Shown here piece by piece: positions 1 to 8,730 of a stretch of DNA of 62,467 bases. The stretch comes from Candidatus Hinthialibacter antarcticus (GTDB taxonomy: Bacteria > Hinthialibacterota > Hinthialibacteria > Hinthialibacterales > Hinthialibacteraceae). Each line of letters opens with the position of its first letter. Positions within the stretch are counted from its first letter, which is position 1. A program made the translations under genes and the position numbers. The notes beneath the pieces are model-generated. The model saw only the letters and a list, made by a program, of their open reading frames with translations. It did not search any database and was not told the origin of the DNA. The stretch spans positions 1 through 62,467 of the forward strand of contig JAVCCE010000067.1 in the NCBI GenBank assembly GCA_030765645.1, written 5' to 3'.

Positions 1-110
1 GTGGCGCTGAAAGCGCCGGGGGGATATCAAAACAGCACAAACAAAGCGATACATTCAAGCAATATCTCAAGGGCTGCCGTCGCTTCGCGACGCCTTGCCC
101 TTGCCACCCC
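1..110 (+). repeat. Dispersed repeat A, copy 1 (probably cut by the window edge)
   Basis: Non-coding element that recurs at 32151-32259 in the same orientation. By eye the two copies agree at about 94 of 107 positions with a single 1-base indel; the differences cluster in one patch near 77-90. The start holds a short palindrome (GGCGCT-gaa-AGCGCC, 3-17) and a run of six G. The second copy is preceded by a further hairpin, so this copy probably begins outside the window. No open frame is conserved between the copies. Confidence 0.8.
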
Positions 111-112
111 TT

Positions 113-270
113 AAGTCAATGACATTGCCCCCAAGATGGGGTTGAAAGCGCAGCAATATGTTGGCGTTTATCATACAACCCCCACCTTAATCCTCTCCCA
201 ACTTGGGGGAGGGGAGGTAATAAGCCCTCCCCAGGCTTCGGTCGTGTTGCTCCTTCGTAATGACACTGAC
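113..270. repeat. Composite palindromic repeat (repeat B ends around a third element)
   Basis: The right end (250-270) is the reverse complement of the left end of repeat B at 32311-32330, with one mismatch and one extra base. A weaker B-like end lies at about 113-128. Between them is a different C/T-rich then G-rich hairpin (192-212, arms CCTCTCCCAA and TTGGGGGAGG). The simplest reading is a B-type element whose centre has been replaced or invaded by another short repeat. No gene is visible in 1-280. Confidence 0.5.
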
Positions 271-280
271 AATTATGATC

Positions 281-2857
281 TCAAAAACCTGCTTCAAAAT
301 CCGGCGGCGCCAACTTTGGCGGCTCGACGATTTCACGGCCTAAAAAGCGCAATTCGCCGCTGTCCCGGTATTTCAATTGAATCTGCATATTCAACTCGTG
401 GAGATTAAAATTCCGGGGCCGATTGTTGGGCGCTTTCATTTGGCATTGAATCGCCCCCAGTGTCGTATTCAAAAAGCGGCTGGGTTCAAAGACGTCGCCG
501 TTGTCATCGGTGATTTGAGAAAGTGGGAAATATTTTTTCGTCGCCTGGTCTTGAAAATGCAATTCAAATTCGGGTTCTACTTGTGGGGCGGGTTGCACGT
601 TGCCGCCCACCTGGTTGTTCATCATGTCAGAATAGGTGATGCGAAGGTTCATGCTTATGATTTCCGCGCCCTTAATCGGCGTCGTACTGCGTAACGCCCA
701 TGAGTCTTCCATGCCGGTTTGGATGTTTATGTATTGGTTGTTGCCACTGGGCATTCCCTTCATTCGGCCTTGGATGCGGTTGTTGCTAAGACGGTTCATT
801 CCCTGGACGATTTTCCAATTCAGTTGCGTGAGAGTGGTTTCGCCGGTTGGCTGCGAATAGTAAGGGAAGACAACCGATAACAAGGTGTTGCCCTTTGGTT
901 CGATCATCTCGTCATTGATTTCAAATTCCAACTGCGGCTCGCGGATCAAGGCGGTAAAGACGCCCAGTCCTTGCGATTCATGGTAGTTCAGCAGGTTCGC
1001 GCTATATGCCTGGCTGAGGTGCTCGCGAATCATTCGGGCGGGGTCGTTTTTAAATTCCTGAAAATTGCTGCCATACATCCCCATTCCCATTTGATTAAAT
1101 CGGTTGAAATTTTGCTCATTGTTTCGCGTGAAGGCTGTGATCTCAACCGTTTGGCCTGGAGAGAGCGATGTCCAACTCTCATACCAATTTGACGCCATAA
1201 GGGTTGCTTTTTCGAGAGTCTTTCCAGTGTTATTGGTGATGCTGCCGCGCAGTTTTCCATCTTCCCAAGAGGTATCAATATCGACGCCGTCGCCAAGAGA
1301 CACTGTGTGAAGTCCCTTAAATACGCGCTGCGACCAGTGGTGAATGAGATAGTCGCTGATGAAAGAGTCTGTCTCTTCATAGTGGACGTTAATGATTTCT
1401 TCTGACAGATTATTTTGCGGGCGCCCCATCAGATTTTGACGCTCAGGAGCCAGTGGAAACGCGGCGGGCGATGAGAAACGAATCTCATACCACTTGCGCA
1501 CAGGAGAATAAATCGCGCAGTAGGTGCTTGAGGGCGCGGTTTTGGCGTTAGGACGCGACTCAACGATGCTGATTTGATTGACGGTCACGCTGCTTTGCTG
1601 GCGTAACGCGCCGATGTAATACACGCCGACAGCGAAGACAATCGCCCATATCGGGACCGTAAACCATGCCCATTCTAAACGACCAATGCGGCGGAAAATC
1701 AGATAATTGACCGGGACGACCAGAATAATATACAGCCCCAGATACATCGCGATAAACTTGGTGCTGGGCAATTCGGCCTGGAAATCCCAGCGTAAAAATC
1801 CATCAACATAATTATCGAGTTGAGTGATCACTTGCGGGGTGATTGGCGCGGGAGAATCCGTGATGAACTGTAGGAAAGTCTCTTGCAGGTTGGGGTCTTC
1901 AAATAAAGGGCCGTCAAGCGAACCGGCGCAGAACACGATGCGGCCTGCGCCCCATTTGCGCTCAACCACAAACGGGCTGTCGCCTGCTTTGAGCCAGACG
2001 GTCGTATTGGGGTCGTCAATCATTTCGCTGGTTGCAATGACCATTTGCCGGGCCAGGTCTGGCGAGGCTTGGCCATCAGTCGCGTCTAACGTGGTCCCTG
2101 CTTCCACGACGCGTGAGCCGGTCAGATTGAGAGGGATATACAGCCGGAAGCCGGAGGTCGAGAGTTCCTGCCAGTTGGAGCCAGCCGCGAGGATCAGCGT
2201 CCCGCCCATTTGCACCCAGTCGTCGAGCGCTTGTTGTTGGCGGGTATTGATCGCGGCGGTTTCGCCGCCGTCCCACATCAAAACGTCAAGCGAGCGGTAT
2301 CCCGGCCACCATTGAGGCAGAATGGTGGGGGAGGTGTAGAGCAGATGGCGCACGATGTCGATGTCTAACTGGTCGCTTTGCGCCATATAGCCGTGGCTGC
2401 CGCGCTCTTCGCTCATCACGGCGATGATGCGATGGGTGTCGTCTAAGATGGTTCCAATTGTGATTAACTCGATGGGGATGGTTTCGCGCGCGGTCTCGAT
2501 ATAAAACTCTAATTCATCTAAAAATTCAGGCGTGTGTACGGGAATATCAAACTGGCGGCGCGCTTGCGATGGTAATTCAATCGGGGTGCGGTAGCGTTGC
2601 GAGCCTTCTTTAAATTTTACGAGAAAGTCGCCTGCGATTTCCGGGCCGTTGTTTTTTAAATTCACGGTGAGCGAAGCCCATTCGCCGCTGCGGCGGAAAG
2701 GGTACTCCGGGTCGAAACCGGTGACGACAGCAACGAGCAGGCGTGGTTCTTCTTCCTCTTGATCGGGCGCCAAATCACCCGAACACGAGACCAGCATGAG
2801 TACAACCAAACATAAAAGGCCGAAAATCCCATTACGAATCACGGATTGTTCTCCCAT
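281..2857 (-). CDS. Large membrane-anchored lipoprotein, unknown function
   Basis: 858 residues from the chosen start. The N-terminus is a lipoprotein signal: a hydrophobic stretch followed by a lipobox ending L-V-S-C (Cys25) and an acidic linker. A frame-open ATG lies 66 bases upstream at 2923, but a signal peptide of 47 residues would be long and possible promoter bases lie between the two, so I prefer 2857. Residues about 30-365 are extracytoplasmic and contain a segment (DDWVQMGGTLILAAG, near 213) resembling the glutamine-amidotransferase-like fold of DUF4350-type proteins. Two membrane helices follow at about 368-388 and 396-418, then some 440 residues of beta-rich sequence. It is divergent from an ABC-2 permease gene; proteins of this build often sit beside ABC-2 export genes in Gram-negative lineages, so a role in an envelope ABC system is an inference. 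No catalytic residues recognised. Confidence 0.8.
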   Translation of the reverse strand: MGEQSVIRNGIFGLLCLVVLMLVSCSGDLAPDQEEEEPRLLVAVVTGFDPEYPFRRSGEWASLTVNLKNNGPEIAGDFLVKFKEGSQRYRTPIELPSQARRQFDIPVHTPEFLDELEFYIETARETIPIELITIGTILDDTHRIIAVMSEERGSHGYMAQSDQLDIDIVRHLLYTSPTILPQWWPGYRSLDVLMWDGGETAAINTRQQQALDDWVQMGGTLILAAGSNWQELSTSGFRLYIPLNLTGSRVVEAGTTLDATDGQASPDLARQMVIATSEMIDDPNTTVWLKAGDSPFVVERKWGAGRIVFCAGSLDGPLFEDPNLQETFLQFITDSPAPITPQVITQLDNYVDGFLRWDFQAELPSTKFIAMYLGLYIILVVPVNYLIFRRIGRLEWAWFTVPIWAIVFAVGVYYIGALRQQSSVTVNQISIVESRPNAKTAPSSTYCAIYSPVRKWYEIRFSSPAAFPLAPERQNLMGRPQNNLSEEIINVHYEETDSFISDYLIHHWSQRVFKGLHTVSLGDGVDIDTSWEDGKLRGSITNNTGKTLEKATLMASNWYESWTSLSPGQTVEITAFTRNNEQNFNRFNQMGMGMYGSNFQEFKNDPARMIREHLSQAYSANLLNYHESQGLGVFTALIREPQLEFEINDEMIEPKGNTLLSVVFPYYSQPTGETTLTQLNWKIVQGMNRLSNNRIQGRMKGMPSGNNQYINIQTGMEDSWALRSTTPIKGAEIISMNLRITYSDMMNNQVGGNVQPAPQVEPEFELHFQDQATKKYFPLSQITDDNGDVFEPSRFLNTTLGAIQCQMKAPNNRPRNFNLHELNMQIQLKYRDSGELRFLGREIVEPPKLAPPDFEAGF

Positions 2858-3112
2858 TCCTGTCGCTACGGAAAAACCACTATACCATTTAACATATAGT
2901 AAATAACGGTTTAATTTCAACATGATCGTGTTTTTTTTATTTTTTTTGTGTCCAACGAGGCGAAACGCACTATTTTATTTACAAAACCGAAAATCAAACC
3001 GTTATCTTGAGTATCTGTTTGGAACCCGGCTTGATTGATGGCTGCCGACGTAGGAAAATCGCCTAAGAACGCGGATCGGTTGGCGTTTTTCGATGTTGAT
3101 ATGGAGTGAAAT
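2858..3112. promoter_or_regulatory. Divergent intergenic region with possible minus-strand promoter
   Basis: 255 bases separating two divergently read genes, so at least one promoter each is expected. For the minus-strand gene a TATAGT box lies at 2884-2879, 22 bases before the preferred ATG, without a clear -35. For the plus-strand gene I see only the ribosome binding site GGAG at 3103-3106. T-runs occupy 2931-2948. No RNA gene is evident. Confidence 0.3.
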
Positions 3113-4930
3113 GTGAATTTTGTTCTGCGATTGTTTACGTCAGCGTTGCTCATTCGTGAAATTCGCATCTTTCTACGCAGCAAAAAGGCCTTTGGCGCAT
3201 TATTGTTGTTCCAAAGCGCTCTGCTGCTGATTGTCTATCAAAACTGGGCGGGATTCGCCGCGCAGTTTCAGCCCGGCGGAAATACCATCTTTGCGTCCCG
3301 GTCGCTATTCGCGGCGATTACCGAGGGGCATCTCTATTTTCTGACGATCATCACGCCGCTGCTGATGGCGCCCGCTATCGCGGCGGAGCAAGAACAATCC
3401 ACGTTGACGCTCTTGCTGTCATCGCCTATTTCAAATGCCCAGTTAGTCATCGCCAAATGGTTGACGCCGATTTTATTTCTTATCCTGTTATTAACCGCTT
3501 CGATCCCATTTTTGTCGATCCCGTTTCTTGGCGAAGGGCTTTCGGCGAGCGAGGTGGTTGTTGCGTACATCATTTTGCTATCAACGACGCTGATGTTCGG
3601 CAGCCTGGGGCTGTTCTGTTCGACGCTGCGGTCGCGGGTGTATGAGGTGTATTTGATTACCGTCATTATGACGTTGGCTGTCGGGTTTGTTCTCCCCTAC
3701 CATTCCGCCTTGTGGCATTACATTCAGACGTTGAATTGGAGATCCGCCGCGTCGAGTGTATGGGGCTTTGAAAATTTCAGCCCGTTTCACGCGTTTCATA
3801 GTGAAATGTACCCTTCTGCGGACCCCAAATCATTTATCTCGTTTACATTGAGTCTCTTTGGCGGAGGCGCCGTCAGAGTGACGTGGTCGCTGATTCTGTT
3901 TGTAACCGCTTCGGTTAGTTTGACTGTGATGTTTTTATACCTCGCGATGTGGAGGATGCGCTATATCGTATACGGCGAAGGTTCTGTCGTGTTAAGTGGC
4001 TCGGGACAGTTGTTTGAGGATGAACCGCGCAGCAGAAAAGATGAAATAGACTCCGACCATAAGCCCGTGCGATCCGATGAAGATGAATTGATTGATGAAG
4101 ATGCGCTTGATCTAGATGCGGGCTTATATTTAGAGCGTCGCGTCCAGTGGTTCGCGCGCTGGCCGGTGTTGTTTCGGCTGACGTATATTTCGCTGATGCT
4201 ATCCGCGCTGACGCTGCCCCTGGCGTCGTATAAAGGCTCGGGGCTCTTTTTATCGCTGCCGTTTATCGTCGCGGCGTTTTTTACCTTGCCACTGGCGGCG
4301 ACCAGTATCAGTTCCGACCGGGAACGCGGGACGCTCGATTTATTGCTGACCTCGCTGATTTCCACCAAAAAACTGATTAAAGCAAAATTCGTCGCCAATA
4401 TGCAATACAGCAGCATGATTGCGCTGGCGCTATTTGTGCCGGGCATGTTGATTCAAATGATTTTTGGCCTGTTGTTGAAATACAACGTCGATTTGATTTT
4501 ACAATGGTCTGATTTGCCTGCGTATTTATTTTATCTGGTGATGTTGGGCGCGGCGTTGATGATGTATACCGCATTGGGGCTATTTTGTTCGGCCTATTTT
4601 TCACGCACCAACCAGTCGATGTTGACCGCTGGCGTGTTAATTTTTGTCACCCTGGTTCTTCCCTTTATGATTCCCGCGCAAACATTGACGACGATCTCGT
4701 CGGCGTTTGGTTATCTGGTCGTTATCGGGTTATTGTTTTTAAGCCCGTTGTCTGGAATCTCACTGTTGTTTCCTGAAGGGCGCGTCAGTTTATTGACCAA
4801 TACCACCGCGAGTTTACGCCTGAGCGGAGACCTTTCTTTCTACTTTGCCGTATTTCAATGTGTCGTTTGCGTAGGAGTTGCGATATATTTATTACGCAAA
4901 GCGCAAGCGGCGCTTGATCGCCGCGATTGA
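3113..4930 (+). CDS. Tandem-fused ABC-2 type transporter permease
   Basis: 605 residues. The start is GTG at 3113, chosen because GGAG lies 6 bases upstream; the ATG two bases earlier is followed at once by a stop. The protein is two ABC-2 permease halves in one chain. Each half begins with an amphipathic segment and carries the family signature after its second helix: EQEQSTLTLLLSSP near residue 93 and DRERGTLDLLLTS near 401. About six membrane helices per half are visible. The halves are joined by an acidic, charged cytoplasmic linker at about 290-340. Known ABC-2 exporters need an ATPase subunit; none is encoded in this window, so the partner must be elsewhere. The substrate is unknown. 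The divergent lipoprotein is a plausible partner. Confidence 0.85.
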   Translation: MNFVLRLFTSALLIREIRIFLRSKKAFGALLLFQSALLLIVYQNWAGFAAQFQPGGNTIFASRSLFAAITEGHLYFLTIITPLLMAPAIAAEQEQSTLTLLLSSPISNAQLVIAKWLTPILFLILLLTASIPFLSIPFLGEGLSASEVVVAYIILLSTTLMFGSLGLFCSTLRSRVYEVYLITVIMTLAVGFVLPYHSALWHYIQTLNWRSAASSVWGFENFSPFHAFHSEMYPSADPKSFISFTLSLFGGGAVRVTWSLILFVTASVSLTVMFLYLAMWRMRYIVYGEGSVVLSGSGQLFEDEPRSRKDEIDSDHKPVRSDEDELIDEDALDLDAGLYLERRVQWFARWPVLFRLTYISLMLSALTLPLASYKGSGLFLSLPFIVAAFFTLPLAATSISSDRERGTLDLLLTSLISTKKLIKAKFVANMQYSSMIALALFVPGMLIQMIFGLLLKYNVDLILQWSDLPAYLFYLVMLGAALMMYTALGLFCSAYFSRTNQSMLTAGVLIFVTLVLPFMIPAQTLTTISSAFGYLVVIGLLFLSPLSGISLLFPEGRVSLLTNTTASLRLSGDLSFYFAVFQCVVCVGVAIYLLRKAQAALDRRD

Positions 4931-5004
4931 AACTCGAGCAAAAAGAAGGTATCGTTTGGTTTGTTGTGGGGAAAGAAATTCAACGAGAGATTTTGGCAGC
5001 GTAG

Positions 5005-5628
5005 ATGCAGTGGTACTATCGGTTTCATTGGCTATTCCTCCATCTTCTGTTTTGGGCCTATTTTGGCTACAAGTCAGGCGGAGATGAGCATATACCGGAG
5101 GATGGCCCCCTCTTACTGGCTGCCAACCACAACAGTTTTTTAGACCCGCCAATCATTGCCTTAAGCATTCGTAGACAGACAACTTTTTTAGGAAAAGAAG
5201 AACTGTTTTCGATTCCAGGCCTTGGCTGGTGGATCAAATCGCTGGGTACGTATCCCGTGAAACGGGGCGCAGGCGACCTTCGCGCGGTGAAAACTGCGAT
5301 TCGCTTTCTTAAAGAAGGCAAGGTGATGATTATGTTCCCCGAAGGGACGCGCAGCAGCGATGGTAATTTGATGGACTTTCAAGACGGGTTGGCGTGGTTG
5401 TCGTTAAAAACCAACGCGCCTATCGCCCCTGTCATGATCGAAGGCGCGTTTCGCGCCATGCCGCGCGGCGTTTTTTTTCCAAGGCCGCGGCGAATTCAAG
5501 TCCAGATTGGGCCTTGCGTTCGGCCCACGCCCGAAGAACTCGAAGGCGACCAGACGCAGGCAATCCAGTCAATTACCCGGCGATTACACGAAGCAATGAG
5601 TAAAATGCAGAACGAAATCAGGGCTTAG
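5005..5628 (+). CDS. plsC: 1-acyl-sn-glycerol-3-phosphate acyltransferase
   Basis: 207 residues, normal for PlsC. It would transfer an acyl chain to lysophosphatidic acid to make phosphatidic acid at the inner face of the cytoplasmic membrane. The catalytic H-x4-D motif is NHNSFLD (His42, Asp47), and the glycerol-phosphate binding motif FPEGTRSSDG lies at 111-120. The N-terminal 20 residues are hydrophobic and aromatic, suiting membrane association. It precedes rpsA by 156 bases; the order plsC then rpsA, often with cmk before them, is common in bacteria. The ribosome binding site is weak. A second LPLAT domain of this superfamily occurs inside the fusion protein at 40719-43235. Confidence 0.9.
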   Translation: MQWYYRFHWLFLHLLFWAYFGYKSGGDEHIPEDGPLLLAANHNSFLDPPIIALSIRRQTTFLGKEELFSIPGLGWWIKSLGTYPVKRGAGDLRAVKTAIRFLKEGKVMIMFPEGTRSSDGNLMDFQDGLAWLSLKTNAPIAPVMIEGAFRAMPRGVFFPRPRRIQVQIGPCVRPTPEELEGDQTQAIQSITRRLHEAMSKMQNEIRA

Positions 5629-5664
5629 CCCGGGCGGACGCTTTGGTTTTCCTGTTGGAAAGCC

Positions 5665-5692
5665 TTAACAGGCACGAAAATTCTTGTACAAT
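5665..5692 (+). promoter_or_regulatory. Candidate sigma-70 promoter for rpsA
   Basis: TTAACA (5665-5670) and TACAAT (5687-5692) are separated by 16 bases, giving an untranslated leader of about 85 bases before rpsA. The leader contains a small hairpin (GAGG...CCTC near 5709-5722). S1 is known to control its own leader in E. coli; whether this leader does so cannot be read from sequence. Confidence 0.4.
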
Positions 5693-5784
5693 CCAAAGCG
5701 GTTTGTGCGAGGAGCGTACCTCTTATAGTAAGCCCCGCCCCCCGTCTTCATTGGGACGATCAGAAGTTGGAGGCAATAATCTTT

Positions 5785-7605
5785 ATGGTCAGTCAAGAAC
5801 AAGATCATGCGACTACCCTGGCGGAACACGATGTGAATATCGTGGATGGGCAAGTCAACCTAACAAATGATGAATCCGCCGATGCATTTCCCGATGAAGA
5901 TATCGATATGGCCGCGTTATTGGACGAATCGATGTCTTCAAAAATCGAGTCGGGCCAAGTCATCACCGGCAAAGTCTTAAAAGTAACCTCTGAAGACGTC
6001 GTGATTGATATAGGCTTAAAGTCTGAAGGGCTTGTGCCTCTGCGCGAGTTTCTCGAAGACGGCAAAGACCTCAATGTGGTTGTTGGAATGGACATTGAGG
6101 TGATGGTCATCCGCCAAGAAGGTTCAGACGGCTTGCCGGTCTTGTCGCGTCAACGCGCCAAACAGGTTAAGGCGCGTCACGTCTTGCGTGACGCCTTCAA
6201 AAACGGCGAGTACATTAAGTGCGTGGTTTCGTCGGTGGTTCGCGGCGGCGTTCAAGTCGACTGCGATGGTTTGCGCGGCTTTATCCCGTTCTCTCAATTG
6301 GGACCGGGCGCCCGCAGCCAGGACGAACAGAAGGCGCTGCTTGGTCGTTCGATCGAGTGCAAGATTCTCGAAATGAGAAGCAAGAACGACCTGGTTCTTT
6401 CTCATCGCGCCGTCTTTGACGAACGCCGGGTGCAGATGCGCGGCGCGACGTTAGAGAACCTCGAAGTCGGCAAATGGGTCAAAGGCGTGGTCAAAAACAT
6501 GACCGACTTTGGCGCATTCATTGACCTCGGCGGCGTTGACGGCCTGCTTCACGTTAAAGACATTTCCTGGGGCCATATCGCTCACCCGAGCGAGGTGCTT
6601 CATGTCGCTGATGAAATCGAAGTCTTAGTGCTTTCGATGGAAGGCGAGCGCATCGGTCTGGGTATGAAACAAAAAGAAGAAGACCCCTGGTTGAGCGTCG
6701 CGGCGAAGTTCCCGCCGGGCTGCCAGATTAACGGCAAAGTCACCAGCCTGACCAAGTACGGCGCGTTTGTTGAACTCGAACAAGGCGTTGAAGGTTTGAT
6801 CCATATTTCGGAAATGTCGTGGACCAAGCGCGTCCGCCATCCGAATGAATTAATCAAAGAAGGCGAAGAAGCCCAAGTCAAAGTGTTGGGCATCGACAAC
6901 GAACGCAAACGCATCTCGTTGAGCCTGCGTCAGACCCAGGTTGACCCGTGGACGTTAGCAAAAGCCAACTACCCGGTCGGGACAATCATTGAAGGCGAAG
7001 TCACCGGCATGACCGATTTCGGCGCCTTTATCCGCTTGCCCGAAGGCGTAGACGGCATGATTCACGTGTCGGATATTTCCTGGATGGGCAAACTGAACCA
7101 TCCCAAGCAAGCCTTGAAAAAAGGCGAAACGCTTCGTTGCAAGGTGTTGGAAATCGACCCGTCGCAACAACGCATCTCGCTGGGCTTGAAACAACTCGAG
7201 CAAGACCCGTGGGAAGCCGCCCAGAAGAAATACCGTCCGGGTACGTCGCTGCCCGTCGTGGTCAAACGCATCACTGACTTCGGCGCGTTTGTTGAACTCG
7301 AAGAAGGCATCGAAGGTTTGGTGCACGTATCGCAGGTCAGCAACCAAAAAGGCCAGCGCGCGGAAGAAGTTCTGAAAGTCGGCGAAACGGTCAACATGAA
7401 AGTGCTGAAATTCGACCGTCAGAACCGCAAAATCAGCATGTCATTAAAAGAATTCGTCAAAGAGCAAGAAGAGAAGGAAGTCAAGCAATACATGGCTGAC
7501 GTCGGCGGCGGCAACGCGACCCTCGGCGAACTCTTAGGCGAACAAATGAGAGCGCTGATGGACAAGCAGAACGAAAGCGCACCGGATGACGAGTCATCCA
7601 GTTAA
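5785..7605 (+). CDS. rpsA: 30S ribosomal protein S1
   Basis: 606 residues. S1 binds mRNA leaders on the 30S subunit and helps initiation. Six S1 (OB-fold) domains can be followed, each starting with a V/I-x-G-x-V pattern and a G-A-F-(V/I) core: about 60-125, 145-205, 225-300, 310-380, 395-470 and 485-555. Domains 3-6 are the most alike, with the repeat core TDFGAFI or KYGAFVEL followed by GLIHIS or GLVHVS. The tail is acidic and Ser-rich. A TTG six codons upstream is in frame, but it lies inside the Shine-Dalgarno sequence TTGGAGG (5768-5774), which fits ATG at 5785. The stop overlaps the stop of convergent proB by 12 bases. Confidence 0.97.
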   Translation: MVSQEQDHATTLAEHDVNIVDGQVNLTNDESADAFPDEDIDMAALLDESMSSKIESGQVITGKVLKVTSEDVVIDIGLKSEGLVPLREFLEDGKDLNVVVGMDIEVMVIRQEGSDGLPVLSRQRAKQVKARHVLRDAFKNGEYIKCVVSSVVRGGVQVDCDGLRGFIPFSQLGPGARSQDEQKALLGRSIECKILEMRSKNDLVLSHRAVFDERRVQMRGATLENLEVGKWVKGVVKNMTDFGAFIDLGGVDGLLHVKDISWGHIAHPSEVLHVADEIEVLVLSMEGERIGLGMKQKEEDPWLSVAAKFPPGCQINGKVTSLTKYGAFVELEQGVEGLIHISEMSWTKRVRHPNELIKEGEEAQVKVLGIDNERKRISLSLRQTQVDPWTLAKANYPVGTIIEGEVTGMTDFGAFIRLPEGVDGMIHVSDISWMGKLNHPKQALKKGETLRCKVLEIDPSQQRISLGLKQLEQDPWEAAQKKYRPGTSLPVVVKRITDFGAFVELEEGIEGLVHVSQVSNQKGQRAEEVLKVGETVNMKVLKFDRQNRKISMSLKEFVKEQEEKEVKQYMADVGGGNATLGELLGEQMRALMDKQNESAPDDESSS

Positions 7606-8730
7606 CACTAGATTGTCGCGGTGAATGACCACGCCTGACGTGTGATGGTCATCGCTGGATTGAATATCTTTGCTGCGGCGTCCTTGAATTTGAACCAGAT
7701 CGCCCGAGGAAACATTAACCAGTCCTCGGGCGATTTCTTTGTTTGTTTCGTTAATGATTTGCACCAGGTCTTTTTCTTGAAATTCACCGATAACCTGTTT
7801 CACGCCAGACGCCAACAGGCTTTTCCCGCCTTGCAATAGCGCGTTTGAGGCGCCCGCATCCACCACGATTTTTCCGCCGCTGAGCGTTTTGGCGTGGGCC
7901 AGGTAATATTTTCGCGCCGCCAGTTTTTTCTCAGACGGCAACACCCAGGTGGCGCGTCCTTGCCCCTGGATGAGTTCATTCAATACGCCGGGGCGCAGGC
8001 CGTTGGCGATGGCGGTCAGCGTACCTGATGAGGCCGCCGTTCGCGCAGCGCCCAGTTTGGATTGCATCCCTCCCATCGAAAACTCATCAATGTTCGGGTC
8101 AACGCATTGCATGGCGCCGTCGAGGTCGTCATCAATCATTTCAATCAGTTCGCCGGATTTCGTTACAGGATCAAACGAGCGGAACAACCCGTCAACCGTG
8201 GTGAGCAGCACCAACAGTTGCGCTTCCATTTCACCCGCCGTCAGCGCCGCCAGCATGTCATTGTCGCCGAAGGTAAGTTCTTCGACGGCGACGGTGTCGT
8301 TCTCATTGATGATCGGCACGACGCCGATGGTGAGCAGGTGTTGTAGGGTTTCACGCGCATTAAGATACGATTCGCGTCGGTCAAGGTCGCTGCGGGTGAG
8401 CAGAATTTGCGCGGTGATAATGTCATGTTGCGCGAAGAGATCGGTGTAGGCTTTCATCAGGCGGCCTTGACCAATGGCGGCGTAGGCTTGCTTTAAGGGC
8501 AGCGACGCCGGACGCTTGGGAACGCGCAACGCCCGCAGGCCCGCGCCCACCGCGCCGGATGATACTAAAATCACTTCGACGCCGCGTTGTTTGAGTTCGG
8601 CGATTTCTCTGACCAGCGATTCGATGACCGGCAAATTGAAATGGGTTTGCTCGTGGTCGATGACGCGCGTCCCGACTTTAATGACGATGCGCTGGACGTC
8701 GGTTAAAAATGGCGACAGTTTTTCATTCAT
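7594..8730 (-). CDS. proB: Glutamate 5-kinase
   Basis: 378 residues. First step of proline synthesis: ATP-dependent phosphorylation of glutamate. The amino-acid-kinase fold shows IVIKVGTRVI at the N-terminus, VSSGAVGAG, then INENDTVAVEEL with GDNDMLAA, and TTVDGLF. The C-terminal 100 residues form a PUA domain (KIVVDAGASNALLQGGKSLL onward), as in full-length E. coli-type ProB. The start codon lies inside the end of obgE (overlap 8 bases), so translation is probably coupled; a TTG directly before the ATG is an alternative. proA is not in the window. The 3' end overlaps rpsA in a tail-to-tail arrangement. Confidence 0.97.
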   Translation of the reverse strand: MNEKLSPFLTDVQRIVIKVGTRVIDHEQTHFNLPVIESLVREIAELKQRGVEVILVSSGAVGAGLRALRVPKRPASLPLKQAYAAIGQGRLMKAYTDLFAQHDIITAQILLTRSDLDRRESYLNARETLQHLLTIGVVPIINENDTVAVEELTFGDNDMLAALTAGEMEAQLLVLLTTVDGLFRSFDPVTKSGELIEMIDDDLDGAMQCVDPNIDEFSMGGMQSKLGAARTAASSGTLTAIANGLRPGVLNELIQGQGRATWVLPSEKKLAARKYYLAHAKTLSGGKIVVDAGASNALLQGGKSLLASGVKQVIGEFQEKDLVQIINETNKEIARGLVNVSSGDLVQIQGRRSKDIQSSDDHHTSGVVIHRDNLVLTG

